In this document: positions 33,951 through 43,463 of the stretch, piece after piece | Numbering within the stretch: position 1 is the stretch's first letter | Layout of the letters: every line of letters starts with the position of its first letter | DNA from: Chloroflexota bacterium | GTDB lineage: Bacteria > Chloroflexota > UBA11872 > VXOZ01 | Assembly (NCBI GenBank): GCA_022824225.1 | Contig: JAJEAH010000068.1 | Coordinates: forward strand, 1-64,000 | Direction of reading: 5' to 3' | Length of the DNA: 64,000 bases | Made by a program: the position numbers and the translations under genes | The notes under the pieces: generated by a model | What the model saw: only the letters and a program-made list of their open reading frames with translations | The model's database searches: none | Told to the model about the DNA's origin: nothing

Positions 33951-36296
33951 TTAGTCTTCATTCGCTCCATCGCCAGTCGTATGGGTGCCTTCCCAAGCCC
34001 TTTCCGCTACCGGGGAACGCTGTCCTGTCGTAATGCGCGCAAGCGCATAGCCGGGCAGTTCATAGACCGCTATGCAACTCTCCCCAATCCGGCCACCATT
34101 CTCCATGAAGTCTATCTCGAATTCCTCGAATCCTTCCTCCCTGCGGTCGTCGGGCAGGTTTTCCAGGTCCGTAGGGGCAGTCTGCAGGAAGAACGGCGCC
34201 GTAGTGTCTTCCGTGCTGCACGCGGCCTTAGTGTACATGATTGTGTCTCGGACGACATACACCGCAAAGTTGGACTGGACAATTGGTTCCCCGGCTTCCG
34301 CAATGAGCCGGTCTCGGTATTCCCGCGTGTAGGAATTTCCCATCCAGCTCTGCCCCGTTTGGTAAAGAGTGTATTGACCGGCGCGAATACGGCCGTACGA
34401 AACGTTTGGCAGCGCCCGTGTCGTTACACATGTTTCCCCAATAGTAATACCCGCGCCCTGCGGGAATTCAAAGTCTAAGGTGTGATGAACTCTGGGACCT
34501 TTCTCATTGGGAAAGATGTGCATGATGAATTTTGCCTGCGTGTCTTTCTCAGTGCACGGCGTCTTCTCAAACACCAGGATGCGTTCGTTGAGAAGGAAGA
34601 CATTGAATTCGGAGGCGATGAGCAGTTCGCTCTTCACCGGCTCAGAGCTTTCGGGTGGATCATCGAGCAGGATTCGATACCAGCGCGGCACATCCTGAGC
34701 CAGGTATTGGTTTATGATGGGGCCGGACACCAGGTGTGCCGTCGAAGACTCCAACCCAAACCGATCATAGCGATAAGTCCCAAAGTCGCGTTGGCTGTTC
34801 GCGTTCGCCAAGTTGATTACCGGCCCAAACGACCCCACCGCCAGTACCGCGACAATTAAGGCCGCAAGCGAGCGCCCCCGGATTTTGCCCGCGCGTGACG
34901 CCCCCCTTGGCGGGGCGCCGGCGATGGTATCGGCGCAGTAGAAGCTGAGCACCGCCAGGGACGGTATCAAGCCACGCATCACGAGGTCATTGTGCAGGCC
35001 AAAGTAGTAGAGGGGCAGAAGCAAGAGCGTGAGCAAAGCGGGAATGAAGAACGGCTGACGCAGGAGAGCCGGTCGTTTGAGCACAAGCAGAGCCGCTAGC
35101 AACAGGAACTCAAACACATACAGGAGTGGCAAGCCTCGCACGACGTTGAGCCTGCCGGCAAACTCCCACAACCAAAAGTGTGGTATGTCGCCGGTGTCGA
35201 TTGTCAGGAATGCGAATAGCAGCGCCGCCAACGGTACGCCCACAACCAGGTTCTGCCAGCTCAAGAACGGCCGCACGCCATTGCCGTAGAGCAAAGCCGC
35301 AACGAACGGCAGCAGCCCAATTGCGACAAATGGCGACCAGAAGACGCTGGCGCCCACCACAACACCGGAGACGGCAAGAAACCGCCGGTGTTCGCGCAGT
35401 TGGACCAATAGGAGGACGCAGAGCACACCCGCCATGAAGTGCTGCGGCACCCACATGAGGCCTACCATGTGGGACAAGAACTGGACTTTCACCTCCCAAT
35501 ACCGGTCCCACTCTAAGAAGCCGCGACCCAGCGAAAGATCCGGCCAGCCATGGAGGTCTAACCGAAATTCAAGCCATTGCCAACCCTCGAACAGCCCAAC
35601 GGTGACAATGTCCATACCGCTGAAGAAAACGAAGACAGCGGCGGCAGCGAGCGACCTCCAGCCAGCAAACCCTCTCGTGAAGAGGGCCAACATCAGCGCG
35701 ACGCCGCACCACGTCCAAAGCGGGACCGCCCAGTTCAGGCTCGCAACGCCAAGCCACTTGCCAATGAAGCCCGGGACCATGTAGTAACCCAGGTAATAGC
35801 GGAGTAGACTGCCGGTCAATTCCACGTCACCCGGGAAGTAGACGGCCATATCCGACACCCAGAGGGGCAACGATACCGGCCAATCTCCACGCGCGAGATC
35901 GAGAAACACGCCGCGGTGCTTCGGCCAGTCAAGATTGAAGACGTTGAAGACGCCGCCGGCCGCCGTGGCCATCACCCAAGCCGCCGCTATGAGCATGAGC
36001 GCCACGTGCAGTGGGCGCACCGAAACCCGCCAAGAGCCCGCAAGCCCACGCCACAGCGCGAGCACGACCGCCGCCGCCGCCGGAACACCCACCCACCACT
36101 CATGCCATCCCACAAGCCAGATGACGACCGGCAACATGAGGTAGACGATGGCAAGCCGATGCAAGAGGGGAATCGCATCGGCACTCTGATTCCCGGCGCT
36201 GGGTGGGCCCAGGAACAATCTCCGCGACACCGCGGCGCAGAGTCGCAAATGGTCTCCGCCACGGAATCCAGGGGCAACGGGAACGAATCTACGCAT
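33951..36296 (-). CDS. Polytopic membrane protein with two C-terminal Cys-pair/IRTGQ-like domains (copy 2)
   Basis: A 781-residue paralogue of the protein at 5316-7568. It shares the N-terminal 'HRLAIVYLMLPVVIWLVGWHEWW', 'LAGSWRVS', the loop 'FNVFNLDWPKHRGVFLDLARGDWP', and 'LLRYYLGYYMVPGF'. About ten to twelve membrane segments are followed by a soluble C-terminus with two related domains. These contain 'VFEKTPC' with 'GETCV' and 'RIRAGQ' in the first, and 'MYTKAAC' with 'GESCIAV' and 'RITTGQ' in the second. The motif is therefore I-[RT]-[TA]-GQ across four domain copies. The start could be internal (for example near residue 40), because the first 35 residues are unlike copy 1. Function unknown; a GT-C-like transferase is a guess. 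Confidence 0.75.
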   Translation of the reverse strand: MRRFVPVAPGFRGGDHLRLCAAVSRRLFLGPPSAGNQSADAIPLLHRLAIVYLMLPVVIWLVGWHEWWVGVPAAAAVVLALWRGLAGSWRVSVRPLHVALMLIAAAWVMATAAGGVFNVFNLDWPKHRGVFLDLARGDWPVSLPLWVSDMAVYFPGDVELTGSLLRYYLGYYMVPGFIGKWLGVASLNWAVPLWTWCGVALMLALFTRGFAGWRSLAAAAVFVFFSGMDIVTVGLFEGWQWLEFRLDLHGWPDLSLGRGFLEWDRYWEVKVQFLSHMVGLMWVPQHFMAGVLCVLLLVQLREHRRFLAVSGVVVGASVFWSPFVAIGLLPFVAALLYGNGVRPFLSWQNLVVGVPLAALLFAFLTIDTGDIPHFWLWEFAGRLNVVRGLPLLYVFEFLLLAALLVLKRPALLRQPFFIPALLTLLLLPLYYFGLHNDLVMRGLIPSLAVLSFYCADTIAGAPPRGASRAGKIRGRSLAALIVAVLAVGSFGPVINLANANSQRDFGTYRYDRFGLESSTAHLVSGPIINQYLAQDVPRWYRILLDDPPESSEPVKSELLIASEFNVFLLNERILVFEKTPCTEKDTQAKFIMHIFPNEKGPRVHHTLDFEFPQGAGITIGETCVTTRALPNVSYGRIRAGQYTLYQTGQSWMGNSYTREYRDRLIAEAGEPIVQSNFAVYVVRDTIMYTKAACSTEDTTAPFFLQTAPTDLENLPDDRREEGFEEFEIDFMENGGRIGESCIAVYELPGYALARITTGQRSPVAERAWEGTHTTGDGANED

Positions 36297-36529
36297 GTGC
36301 TGGGTTACGGATTTCTAGCCGCCGTTCGCTCAAGAATGGGTCTTCGTCGCCTCGCTGCCGAGTTCACGCTCAACAAAGTGGTTTCAGTCCCCGTCTATCT
36401 GTGCGAGACTAATTGCCGCCATTCAGTTCTTCGCCACTCCCGTCCCAATGCTGGGACAAACTCAAGCCTAGGCTTACGTGCCAAGGACACTGCTGATTCG
36501 GCCAAGGGCGCGTGTCGGCTCAACCGGTG

Positions 36530-36902
36530 CCGGACGGCGCCGGTCATAGCCACCGGTGACTTTGAGGCGGCCGCAGCCAGCATCCAACCGCACGCCGTCA
36601 AGAGCAACGCAACGCCAGCCGACTCAGAGACCCGCCAATACGGGCCGCGTTGCGTCCGCCGCCATGACTGGCGCAAAGATCTCTAACCACCCCGCCAACC
36701 GGGTCAGCACCGCCGGCATCGCGTAGATGATAGCAAGCCGGTGCGCGAGAGGAATCCGTTCGGAAGGTCCACCTTTTAGCTGGCCTTGGTCGAGGAGCCG
36801 TTCTTTCAGTGCCGTGGGATGGCGTCTCAAGGCGGTCTCCTGCCGTGGGCGAGCACGGTTGCCGGCAGTTCCAGGTTCGAAACGGGCCACGAGTGCGGGC
36901 AA
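36530..36902 (-). pseudogene. Frameshifted N-terminal remnant of a third IRTGQ-type membrane protein
   Basis: On the minus strand, one frame reads 'IPLAHRLAIIYAMPAVLTRLAGW' split from 'TRPVLAGL' and stops near 36624. A second frame then continues 'RVSESAGVALLLTACGWML' and 'AAAAS'. Together they match the first 90 residues of the two intact paralogues ('HRLAIVYLMLPVVIWLVGW', 'GLAGSWRVS', 'VALMLIAAAWVMATAAGG'). A frameshift near 36630 and loss of everything downstream show that it is broken. It lies directly upstream of copy 2, so it is the relic of a tandem duplication. Confidence 0.7.
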
Positions 36903-36909
36903 TCTCCAT

Positions 36910-38225
36910 TCTGAGCGCCTGTTTGCGATCTTCTTGGCAGTGGTCTGCCAGTCTGATAGCGGCCGCTCGTGCTGAGCACTTCGATAAGCTCAGTGCAGGC
37001 TACTTCGACAAACCCAATGCAGGCCCATGGGAGACATGTTCGGCCATTTGCCTCCTCGCGTCGGCCCAATTCCCCCTTCGACAAGCTCAGTGCGAACGGT
37101 GCTCGTGCAGACAAGCAGATTGTAAACAGGCTCTGACAAGCCGTGCCAAGCTAGACTTGGCTAGCGGCCTCGTGACCAGTACACCGTCCGGGCTGTCCGC
37201 CACGCCCGACGCCGCACTGCCAGAAAGCTCCACCCATCGCGCGCAAGCCGGTTCTGGTTCTCGCCAACGCGTAGCCCGGCCGGCGTGCCGCGTCAAGCCG
37301 GCGTCACGCCACGCGGCTTGTTTTGGCGATCGCGGACTCGCTCTCGATGCGGCGCCGCGTGCCCTGCCTCACCGTACGTCCACCAGCCGTACTACGCGCC
37401 GCTACCAGGTCCAGCGAGCGGACAGGTCGCCGCGTTGCCTGGCATTTAGGCCACCAAACCCGGGTTACCCGCTAGCGCCTGTGCGCTGCCTACGGCACTT
37501 TGACCGTGAGCGAATGCTAAGCCGGTCACCGCCAAGCGCGTGCGCAACCCCAATCTCGCCGCGCTGCACCCGCTAGCCGCACGTTGACCGGCGGGCCCCG
37601 CTCCTGCTCCCGCCGGTCAGCATGGGGAAGTGGGCATGCCGCCGGACAGCCAATGCGCGCTGTTTGCTACCGGCAGACCAGTACGTGCCGCTCTCGTCAC
37701 GGGTGGTGACAACAAATGTGCTACGCAGATCCTCCGGCGGCGCGGCAATTGCTGCCACCATCGCGTGGGCACGCGTGCGTTGCCGTGGCACGGTAGAGCG
37801 CCACCGGCATCGGCTGCGGACCCTCCCCAATCATCGTCTACTCTACCAAATCCTCAGCGCCGGGGAGTTTGCGCGAGCCTGCCCACAGCACGCAACCACG
37901 TCCGTCCGGACGTGCCGCCTGCGGCTCCACGGCTAGAGACTCCTGCCTCAAATCATACCAACTAGCCGCTTGGCGACAATGCGCGCACAGCGGCCTCGAT
38001 CGGCTCCGGCCACGCCGGGTGTCGTGCATGGTGATCGGCCCGGCGTTGCGCGGCAGCCCTGCGTGAGCGCCCGGTGCATGCGTTGCCACCAGCGTGCCCG
38101 GCCCGGTTCTTTACTAAGTCGCTTCATTTAGATAACATACAATGTAGACAGGACGCTGCCCGTGTCCGCGGGCGCGGGTTCACAGATAATAGCTTCGGCG
38201 TCACTCAATCTTCCGGAGGCTCTCG
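36910..38225. other. 1.3-kb region without recognisable genes
   Basis: No frame here gives a protein I would defend. Two or three copies of 'cttcga(t/c)aagctcagtgc' occur at about 36978-37100, another widespread repeat type. A hairpin with an 11-bp stem, TGACCGGCGGG (37585-37595) and its complement (37609-37619), is present. The right end holds the GGAGG of the rhodanese gene. The region may be decayed coding DNA following the remnant at 36530-36902. Confidence 0.5.
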
Positions 38226-38582
38226 ATGGCACAACAGGCAGATTCCGAAATCCCATTTGGCACCGCCGACTGTGCGGAAGCCAAACAGATGATCGACAGC
38301 GGCGAGTACCAGGTCATTGACGTACGCATGCCCAACCAGTTCGCTAAAGGGCACATTCCCAATTCCGTCTTGGCGCCCTTGCCCGACCTCTTGCAAAAGC
38401 CGTGGGAATTCCTGGAAGACGACAAGATCATCTTCGTGTGCGACGTCGGGCAGAGCAGCCAGGTCGCCTGCGAGATCGCCGCCGCCATGGGGTTGGACGA
38501 CCTCTACAATCTGGGGCCCGGCATCGTGGGCTGGCAGCAAGACGGCTTGCCTTTGGAAGAGGGGCTTCCCGCAGAGAGCTAA
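38226..38582 (+). CDS. Rhodanese-like domain protein
   Basis: A 118-residue single rhodanese domain. 'QVIDVRMPNQFAKGHIPNSV' is the CH2A-type motif and the active-site loop is 'FVCDVGQSSQVACEIAAAMG' with the catalytic Cys at the loop start. The loop lacks the typical Arg of 'CxxGxR' and has Ser instead. Such proteins move sulfur or act as sulfur-carrier partners. GGAGG lies 7 bases before the ATG. It has no close operon partner. Confidence 0.88.
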   Translation: MAQQADSEIPFGTADCAEAKQMIDSGEYQVIDVRMPNQFAKGHIPNSVLAPLPDLLQKPWEFLEDDKIIFVCDVGQSSQVACEIAAAMGLDDLYNLGPGIVGWQQDGLPLEEGLPAES

Positions 38583-38780
38583 TCCTGCTCTTTGCGGGCT
38601 GCGGCGATCCCCCCGCGGGCTAATCCGTCCGCTACAGTCACGTACGCAGGCGCCTTGCACCCCCTCCCCGCTCCGGCGCCCGCCGTCGCCCGGCGAGTCT
38701 CTGCCGTATAATGTACGCAGAAATGCTGCGCGTGCGACAGCGGACCGGCAACGCCAATTGCCTGTGATACGGCCCAGTTG
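38583..38780. promoter_or_regulatory. Short leader with a possible -10 element
   Basis: TATAAT at 38707-38712 lies 69 bases before the flippase gene, but I cannot see a good -35 element at the right distance, so the promoter call is weak. Confidence 0.3.
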
Positions 38781-40352
38781 ATGACCGACCAGGTACCTTC
38801 CTTCATCTTCCAGAGCATCGGGGCGACGCTGGCAGTGCTGGCGGCGCTTCTGTTCTGGTGGCTGAGTAGACGCACGGTCGTTGCGGAATCTGCCACTCAT
38901 TCCGGCCCTACCTTCCTGCGGCGCATTGCGCGCAATGCCCTGGTGCCCCTGTTTGCCATGGTGGTTGCCCGCGGGCTTACGTGGGCGTTCGCCATCTACT
39001 ATCTGCGCGTCATCGGGCCGGAAAACAACGGCTTCTACACCGTAGCCGTCAACATCATCGGCTTCTTTGGGCCACTCACCGACTTCGGCCTGGGCACGCT
39101 GCTCACCCGCGAGGTCAGCCGCCGCCCAGGTGACGCCCCGCTCTACGTAGCCCTGGTGCGGCGACTGCGGTTGCTGCTCTCGCTGGCGGCGGTCCCGCTG
39201 GTGCTCCTCATCATGCTCGGCTACTGGCTTGCCGACAAAATTCCGGCGGAGACCATTGTGGCCGCGGGGCTGCTGGCCGTGGCGCTCATCCCCGGCAACG
39301 CGGCCATCACGGCCACCTCGCTCTTTGCCGCCCGCGAGCGCATGGACTACACGGCGCTGGTGCAGATCGGGACCGCCATGCTCACGGTCGGCCTGGGCAT
39401 GGTCGCCATCGCCTTCGGCTGGGGCTACGTCGGCCTGGCGGCCTCGGCCCTCATCGCCAACACTGCTACCGCTGCGGTGCTGCTGCGCGCGCTCGCCCGC
39501 GAAATTGGCACGGCGGCGCCTTGGGATAGCCATCTGGCGCGCGGCCTGCTGCTGGTATCCCTGCCGCTCATGCTCAACGCGTTGCTCAACGGTCTCTTCT
39601 TCCGCATCGACGTGCAAGTACTCCACATTATGCGAGGTGAAGCTGAGGTCGGCGTGTACGGCGCCGCGTACAAGTACATCGAGGCATTTGCCCTGCTCCC
39701 ATCCACGTTGGTGCTGGCGCTCTTCCCGGCGCTGGCGCGGGTGGCGGTCTCGGACCGCGCCGCGCTGCAGGGTATCTATGACAAAGCGCTGCGCCTCATG
39801 CTGGCCATCGCCGTGGGCAGCGCCGTCTGCGTGAGCTTCTACGCCACGTCATTCATCTGGTTGCTGGGAGGCAGCGAGTTCCTACCCCACGGCGCCGCCG
39901 CACTGGCGATCCTCATCTGGTTTCTGCCTATCAGCTACGTGAACGCCATCACCCAGTACGTGCTCATCGCCCTGAACCGGCAGACGTGGATTGCCGTCGC
40001 CTTTGCGCTGGCCACGGCCTTCAATCTGGTGACAAACATACTCTTCATCCCGCACTACGGCTACGCGGCGGCGGCGGCGACCACGGTAATTTCCGAAATC
40101 GTGCTCTTCGTGCCGTTCTTGCTCGTGGCGCGCCGGCTCCATGTGGCGCTGCCCGTGGTCAACGCCGCGTGGCGGCCGGCCTTGGCGGGTGTCGCCATGC
40201 TGGCCGCCGCCATGCTCACACGCGGGCTGCCCGCGCTGCCGAGCATGGCGCTGGCGGGGCTCGTGTACGCCGCCTTGATCGTCGCCCTCGGCGCATTGCC
40301 GCGGGAAGACCTTGCGCGCATCTGGAGCGCGCTACGCGGGGCACGAGACTAG
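38781..40352 (+). CDS. Polysaccharide/lipid-linked oligosaccharide flippase (Wzx/MVF-like, MATE superfamily)
   Basis: A 523-residue membrane protein with about 14 hydrophobic segments. The first cytoplasmic repeats 'LRVIGPENNGFYTVAVNIIGFFGPLTDFGLGTLLTREVSRRPG' are typical of polysaccharide biosynthesis flippases of the RfbX/Wzx family. The middle repeat reads 'FFRIDVQVLHIMRGEAEVGVYGAAYKYIEAFALLP'. It would move a lipid-linked sugar across the inner membrane. I use the ATG at 38781; a TTG one codon earlier is possible. No glycosyltransferase cluster adjoins it. Confidence 0.85.
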   Translation: MTDQVPSFIFQSIGATLAVLAALLFWWLSRRTVVAESATHSGPTFLRRIARNALVPLFAMVVARGLTWAFAIYYLRVIGPENNGFYTVAVNIIGFFGPLTDFGLGTLLTREVSRRPGDAPLYVALVRRLRLLLSLAAVPLVLLIMLGYWLADKIPAETIVAAGLLAVALIPGNAAITATSLFAARERMDYTALVQIGTAMLTVGLGMVAIAFGWGYVGLAASALIANTATAAVLLRALAREIGTAAPWDSHLARGLLLVSLPLMLNALLNGLFFRIDVQVLHIMRGEAEVGVYGAAYKYIEAFALLPSTLVLALFPALARVAVSDRAALQGIYDKALRLMLAIAVGSAVCVSFYATSFIWLLGGSEFLPHGAAALAILIWFLPISYVNAITQYVLIALNRQTWIAVAFALATAFNLVTNILFIPHYGYAAAAATTVISEIVLFVPFLLVARRLHVALPVVNAAWRPALAGVAMLAAAMLTRGLPALPSMALAGLVYAALIVALGALPREDLARIWSALRGARD

Positions 40353-40447
40353 ACCGGAAAGTGATTCTACGGCAGCCATTCGCCCTGCGACAATCCGGCT
40401 CAAGCCTGCGCAACCGTTCGGCCTGAGCCCGTCGCAGGTTGAACGCG

Positions 40448-40535
40448 TAGGGGCGGTTCTTCACGGTAGCACCTGCTGCGCGCTCTACCGGCAACCCACC
40501 GTCCCGCGTAGGGGCGGTTCGCGAACCGCCCCTAC
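40448..40535. repeat. 88-bp direct repeat, copy 1, ending in a perfect 28-bp palindrome
   Basis: Bases 40448-40535 and 40719-40806 are nearly identical ('ggcggttcttcacggtagca', 'ccggcaacccaccgtcccgc'). The last 28 bases (40508-40535) form a perfect palindrome with half-site GTAGGGGCGGTTCG. The same 28 bases recur at 40779-40806 and 58702-58729. In RNA each would form a 12-14-bp hairpin. Confidence 0.9.
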
Positions 40536-40718
40536 CTGCTACAAGTAACTCAGGCCTTGAACGCGCTCATCGCCCTTCCTACAGTTCTTGCACAATTCCC
40601 GCCAGCCGTTTCTCGCCTGTGCTATGCTCGTATGACGCGCTCCACCGCCAGCACTCTATGCCGCCCTGGGAGTACAAGACGCTTCCGAGAGGCCGCCCAA
40701 TTGACCCACCATCGCGCG

Positions 40719-40806
40719 AAGGGGCGGTTCTCCACGGTAGCACCTGCCGCGCGCTCTACCGGCAACCCACCGTCCCGCGTAGGGGCGGTTCGCGAACCGC
40801 CCCTAC
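40719..40806. repeat. 88-bp direct repeat, copy 2, ending in the same 28-bp palindrome
   Basis: This is the second copy. Its palindrome (40779-40806) ends just before an in-frame ATG at 40810, which could tempt one to call a longer N-terminus for the methyltransferase. The stretch 40536-40718 between the copies shows no gene. Confidence 0.9.
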
Positions 40807-40902
40807 CAAATGAGCGCAGCGCGGGAACGTGTCCCCCGCATCGATATGAAAAGTCAAGAGGAGGCCTTCGCGGTCCCTCCCTACACGCCTGGAGAAGATA
40901 GC

Positions 40903-41718
40903 ATGGCAACGGAGAGTGAGCGAGCAATCGACCACCGCGCGGTTGGCGAACTTTGGGACGAGAACGCCGAGGCTTGGACCACGCTCACCCGCCTGGGCTA
41001 CGATAAGTACCGCGACCACATCAACACGCCGGCCTTCTTGGACATGCTGCCCGACGTGGACGGCTTGCGCGGTCTCGACGTCGGCTGCGGCGAAGGCCAC
41101 AATACGCGCTTGGTTGCGCAACGCGGCGCACGCCTGACTGCCTTGGACATTTCCGGCCGCTTCGTCCGCTACGCCCGGGAACAAGAAGCCCGCGATCACC
41201 ACGGCATCGTGTACCTGCGCGCCAGCGCCGTTGCCTTGCCCTTTGCCGACGCCGCCTTCGACTTTGCCATGGCCACCATGAGCATGATGGACGTGCCGGA
41301 CCAGGGCCGCGCCATCCGCGAGGCAGCCCGTGTCCTGAGGCCCGGCGGTTTCTTCCAATTCTCAATCCTGCACCCCTGCTTCATGACACCGCGCTTCAAG
41401 TGGGTGCTCGATGAGAACGGCCAACGCGTGGCCATGGAGTGCGGCGACTACTTCCATCAGGAGCAGGGCGCAATCGAGGAGTGGATCTTCGGCTCCGCGC
41501 CTGACGAATTGAAAGAGCGTTTCGAGAAATTCCGCATTCCGCGCTTCTTCCACACCCTCAGCACGTGGCTGAACATGCTGACCGCCGCCGACCTCATCCT
41601 GGAAGACAGCGCCGAACCTTACGCCAGCGACGAATCTATCGCCATTCACCCCAAACTCGCGTCCACCCGCGTCATCGCCTGCTTCCTCCACCTCCGCTGC
41701 CGCAAGCCCACCGCTTGA
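40903..41718 (+). CDS. Class I SAM-dependent methyltransferase
   Basis: A 271-residue methyltransferase. Motif I is 'LRGLDVGCGEGHNTRLVAQRGA', motif II-like 'VYLRASAVALPFADAAFDFAMA', and post-motif 'EAARVLRPGGFFQFSILHPCF', as in the ubiquinone/menaquinone and small-molecule methyltransferase group. The ATG at 40903 is preferred because GGAGAAG lies 7 bases upstream and upstream in-frame starts run into the repeat. The methyl acceptor is unknown. Confidence 0.87.
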   Translation: MATESERAIDHRAVGELWDENAEAWTTLTRLGYDKYRDHINTPAFLDMLPDVDGLRGLDVGCGEGHNTRLVAQRGARLTALDISGRFVRYAREQEARDHHGIVYLRASAVALPFADAAFDFAMATMSMMDVPDQGRAIREAARVLRPGGFFQFSILHPCFMTPRFKWVLDENGQRVAMECGDYFHQEQGAIEEWIFGSAPDELKERFEKFRIPRFFHTLSTWLNMLTAADLILEDSAEPYASDESIAIHPKLASTRVIACFLHLRCRKPTA

Positions 41719-41965
41719 TTGCCGGGTGAGGCACGCCGGCGCTCGTCCGGTCACATGCCGACGCTACGGCCACGGTGTCATACCCCGGCACTGTGCAGCG
41801 AGGCAAAAGCAACCCAATCCGCAGCCCTGCCGTCCCCTTGCGGTACAGTGCCGCCCAGGCATGCCGGCGCGCGGCACTCTCTGCGTCGTAGCGTCACTTA
41901 TTGTAGCCGTAAATTAAACATACCGGCTCCGTCAGCGTCTTAACCCATAGGATGGGAGCCAATCG

Positions 41966-42583
41966 GTGCAAAGCGCAAGAACCAAACGGACCGTTCATGT
42001 CAAGCGCGATCGTGCGCAGCGGCTTTTCGCCCAACTGCACGCGCAGTTGGAGCCGGCGGTGCGGCGTTTCATCCGGCGGCTCATCGGCGCCTCGGCGCAG
42101 GAGGACGACATTATGCAAGATGCCTTTCTCGCGCTCTATCGCAATTTGCACCGGGTGGACCCGGCCATGCTGCGGCCGTACCTCTTTCGCATCGTGCGCA
42201 ATCTGTGCTACGACGAGTTGCGGCGCCAAGGACGCTACCGCCTGCGCACCCTTTCATTGGACGCCAACAGCGCGGGCGGCGAGTCGTTTGCGATGCGTGA
42301 CGAAAACTCGTTCGGCAATCCCGAGCGCAACCTGGAGCGGCGCTCCGCCTACGCCACGCTGGAGCAGGCCATGGAATTCCTGCCGGAGCCGCAGCGCCAA
42401 GCGGTGATTCTCTACTACTACGAAGACTTCTCCTACGCGGAGATTGCGGAAGCCACGCGCGCGCCGGTCAACACAGTGAAGGCTCGTCTCCATCACGCGC
42501 GCAAGAACCTGCGGCGCATCCTGTCCGTTCGCCCTGAGCTGCCTGTCCTGCGCTTGTCGAAGGATCGAAGGGTGAACGGATAG
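41966..42583 (+). CDS. ECF-type RNA polymerase sigma factor with a repeat-derived C-terminus
   Basis: A 205-residue sigma-70 family protein. Region 2 spans 'AEDDIMQDAFLALYRNLHRVDP'-like sequence through 'YLFRIVRNLCYDELRRQ', and region 4 is 'LPEPQRQAVILYYYEDFSYAEIAEATRAPVNTVKARLHHARKNLR', split by the helix-turn-helix. The last 18 residues (ELPVLRLSKDRRVNG) are encoded by the 'ctgcgcttgtcgaaggatcg' intergenic repeat. It starts at GTG 41966. No anti-sigma gene with a zinc finger is adjacent; the following 165-residue protein is unknown. Confidence 0.88.
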   Translation: MQSARTKRTVHVKRDRAQRLFAQLHAQLEPAVRRFIRRLIGASAQEDDIMQDAFLALYRNLHRVDPAMLRPYLFRIVRNLCYDELRRQGRYRLRTLSLDANSAGGESFAMRDENSFGNPERNLERRSAYATLEQAMEFLPEPQRQAVILYYYEDFSYAEIAEATRAPVNTVKARLHHARKNLRRILSVRPELPVLRLSKDRRVNG

Positions 42584-42745
42584 GAGGCGCAAGGCACCGC
42601 TGGCGGCGCGCCTCAGTAGAAACGCCCGACAAGCGGCAGAAAGGAGAATACGCGCATCAATCCCTGCGGCGCGGGGTCGTCCGTCGCCCCGCCACAGCAG
42701 CAGCCAATTTCAGAACTGCTCATTGCCCATAAGGGGAAGACCGAC

Positions 42746-43243
42746 GTGAACCAAACCACGAACGACGTGTCGCAAGCAACCAGAGAAACAGGAGTCAATC
42801 CCATGCCCGAGAGCGCAAACACACTGCGCGCGCTGATCCGCCTTATTCACCCCACGCATACACTCAAAAGCGACCTGGAGACCAGTATTCACGCCGAGGA
42901 GTTTGAGGGTATCGGTGAGATTGCCCTGCGAAACTTCACGCAACTCCAGTCCGCCGCCGCCAGCCTGCTTGCCGATGACCCGTACGTCACCGGACTGGGC
43001 GGCGCGCTGCCCGAGAACAGCAGCGATAAGGAAAAAGTCTGGCATAGCTATCTCGCCGTAGGGCAGCTTGCGGCCTATCTTGAGTCACACGTAGGGGTGA
43101 GCGCCAGCGCGGGCGGGAGCGGCAAAGAAGCCATCTACAACATACAGAAGGGACTCACCGTCGGCTCGCTGCACGCGCAGAACCCTGAGGAGTTGCTCCG
43201 GCAACTGCAAACTGGATCAGAGGTGGCTGCCAACGACGATTAA
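42746..43243 (+). CDS. Hypothetical 165-residue protein downstream of the sigma factor
   Basis: I do not recognise this family. It is mainly helical and polar with no signal peptide or membrane segment: 'LRALIRLIHPTHTLKSDLE', 'GIGEIALRNFTQLQSAAASLLAD', and a Ser/Gly-rich loop 'VGVSASAGGSGKEAIYNIQKG'. GTG 42746 is the longest start, but ATG 42803, with CAGGAG upstream, is equally plausible and gives 146 residues. It follows the sigma factor gene by 162 bases, so a functional link is possible but unproven. Confidence 0.55.
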   Translation: MNQTTNDVSQATRETGVNPMPESANTLRALIRLIHPTHTLKSDLETSIHAEEFEGIGEIALRNFTQLQSAAASLLADDPYVTGLGGALPENSSDKEKVWHSYLAVGQLAAYLESHVGVSASAGGSGKEAIYNIQKGLTVGSLHAQNPEELLRQLQTGSEVAANDD

Positions 43244-43463
43244 CACCACAGTGAGCCAATAACGGGGCCGCTTTCGGTTGCGTCTGCCGCCTGTGTCCCG
43301 CGATCCAGAGCGGTCCCGGGCAGTCTCGCGCGGGCTGACACGAAATGAGACGTCGTTTCCCTTTGGCTTGCCGCGATGCCCATAGTTGACAGCAACCGCA
43401 AACGGTAGTAGCCTACCGGTGGAACGCCAGTTTCCGGCAGTGCGGCAAGGAGGGGACAAACGA

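Noticed and set aside
36809-37576. Plus-strand 255-residue reading frame
   Set aside because: It has low-complexity Arg/Ser/Pro composition, no domain, and covers a pseudogene edge and repeat words.
38205-39626. Long minus-strand frame opposite rhodanese and flippase
   Set aside because: Both genes on the plus strand have clear domains; the minus frame has none.
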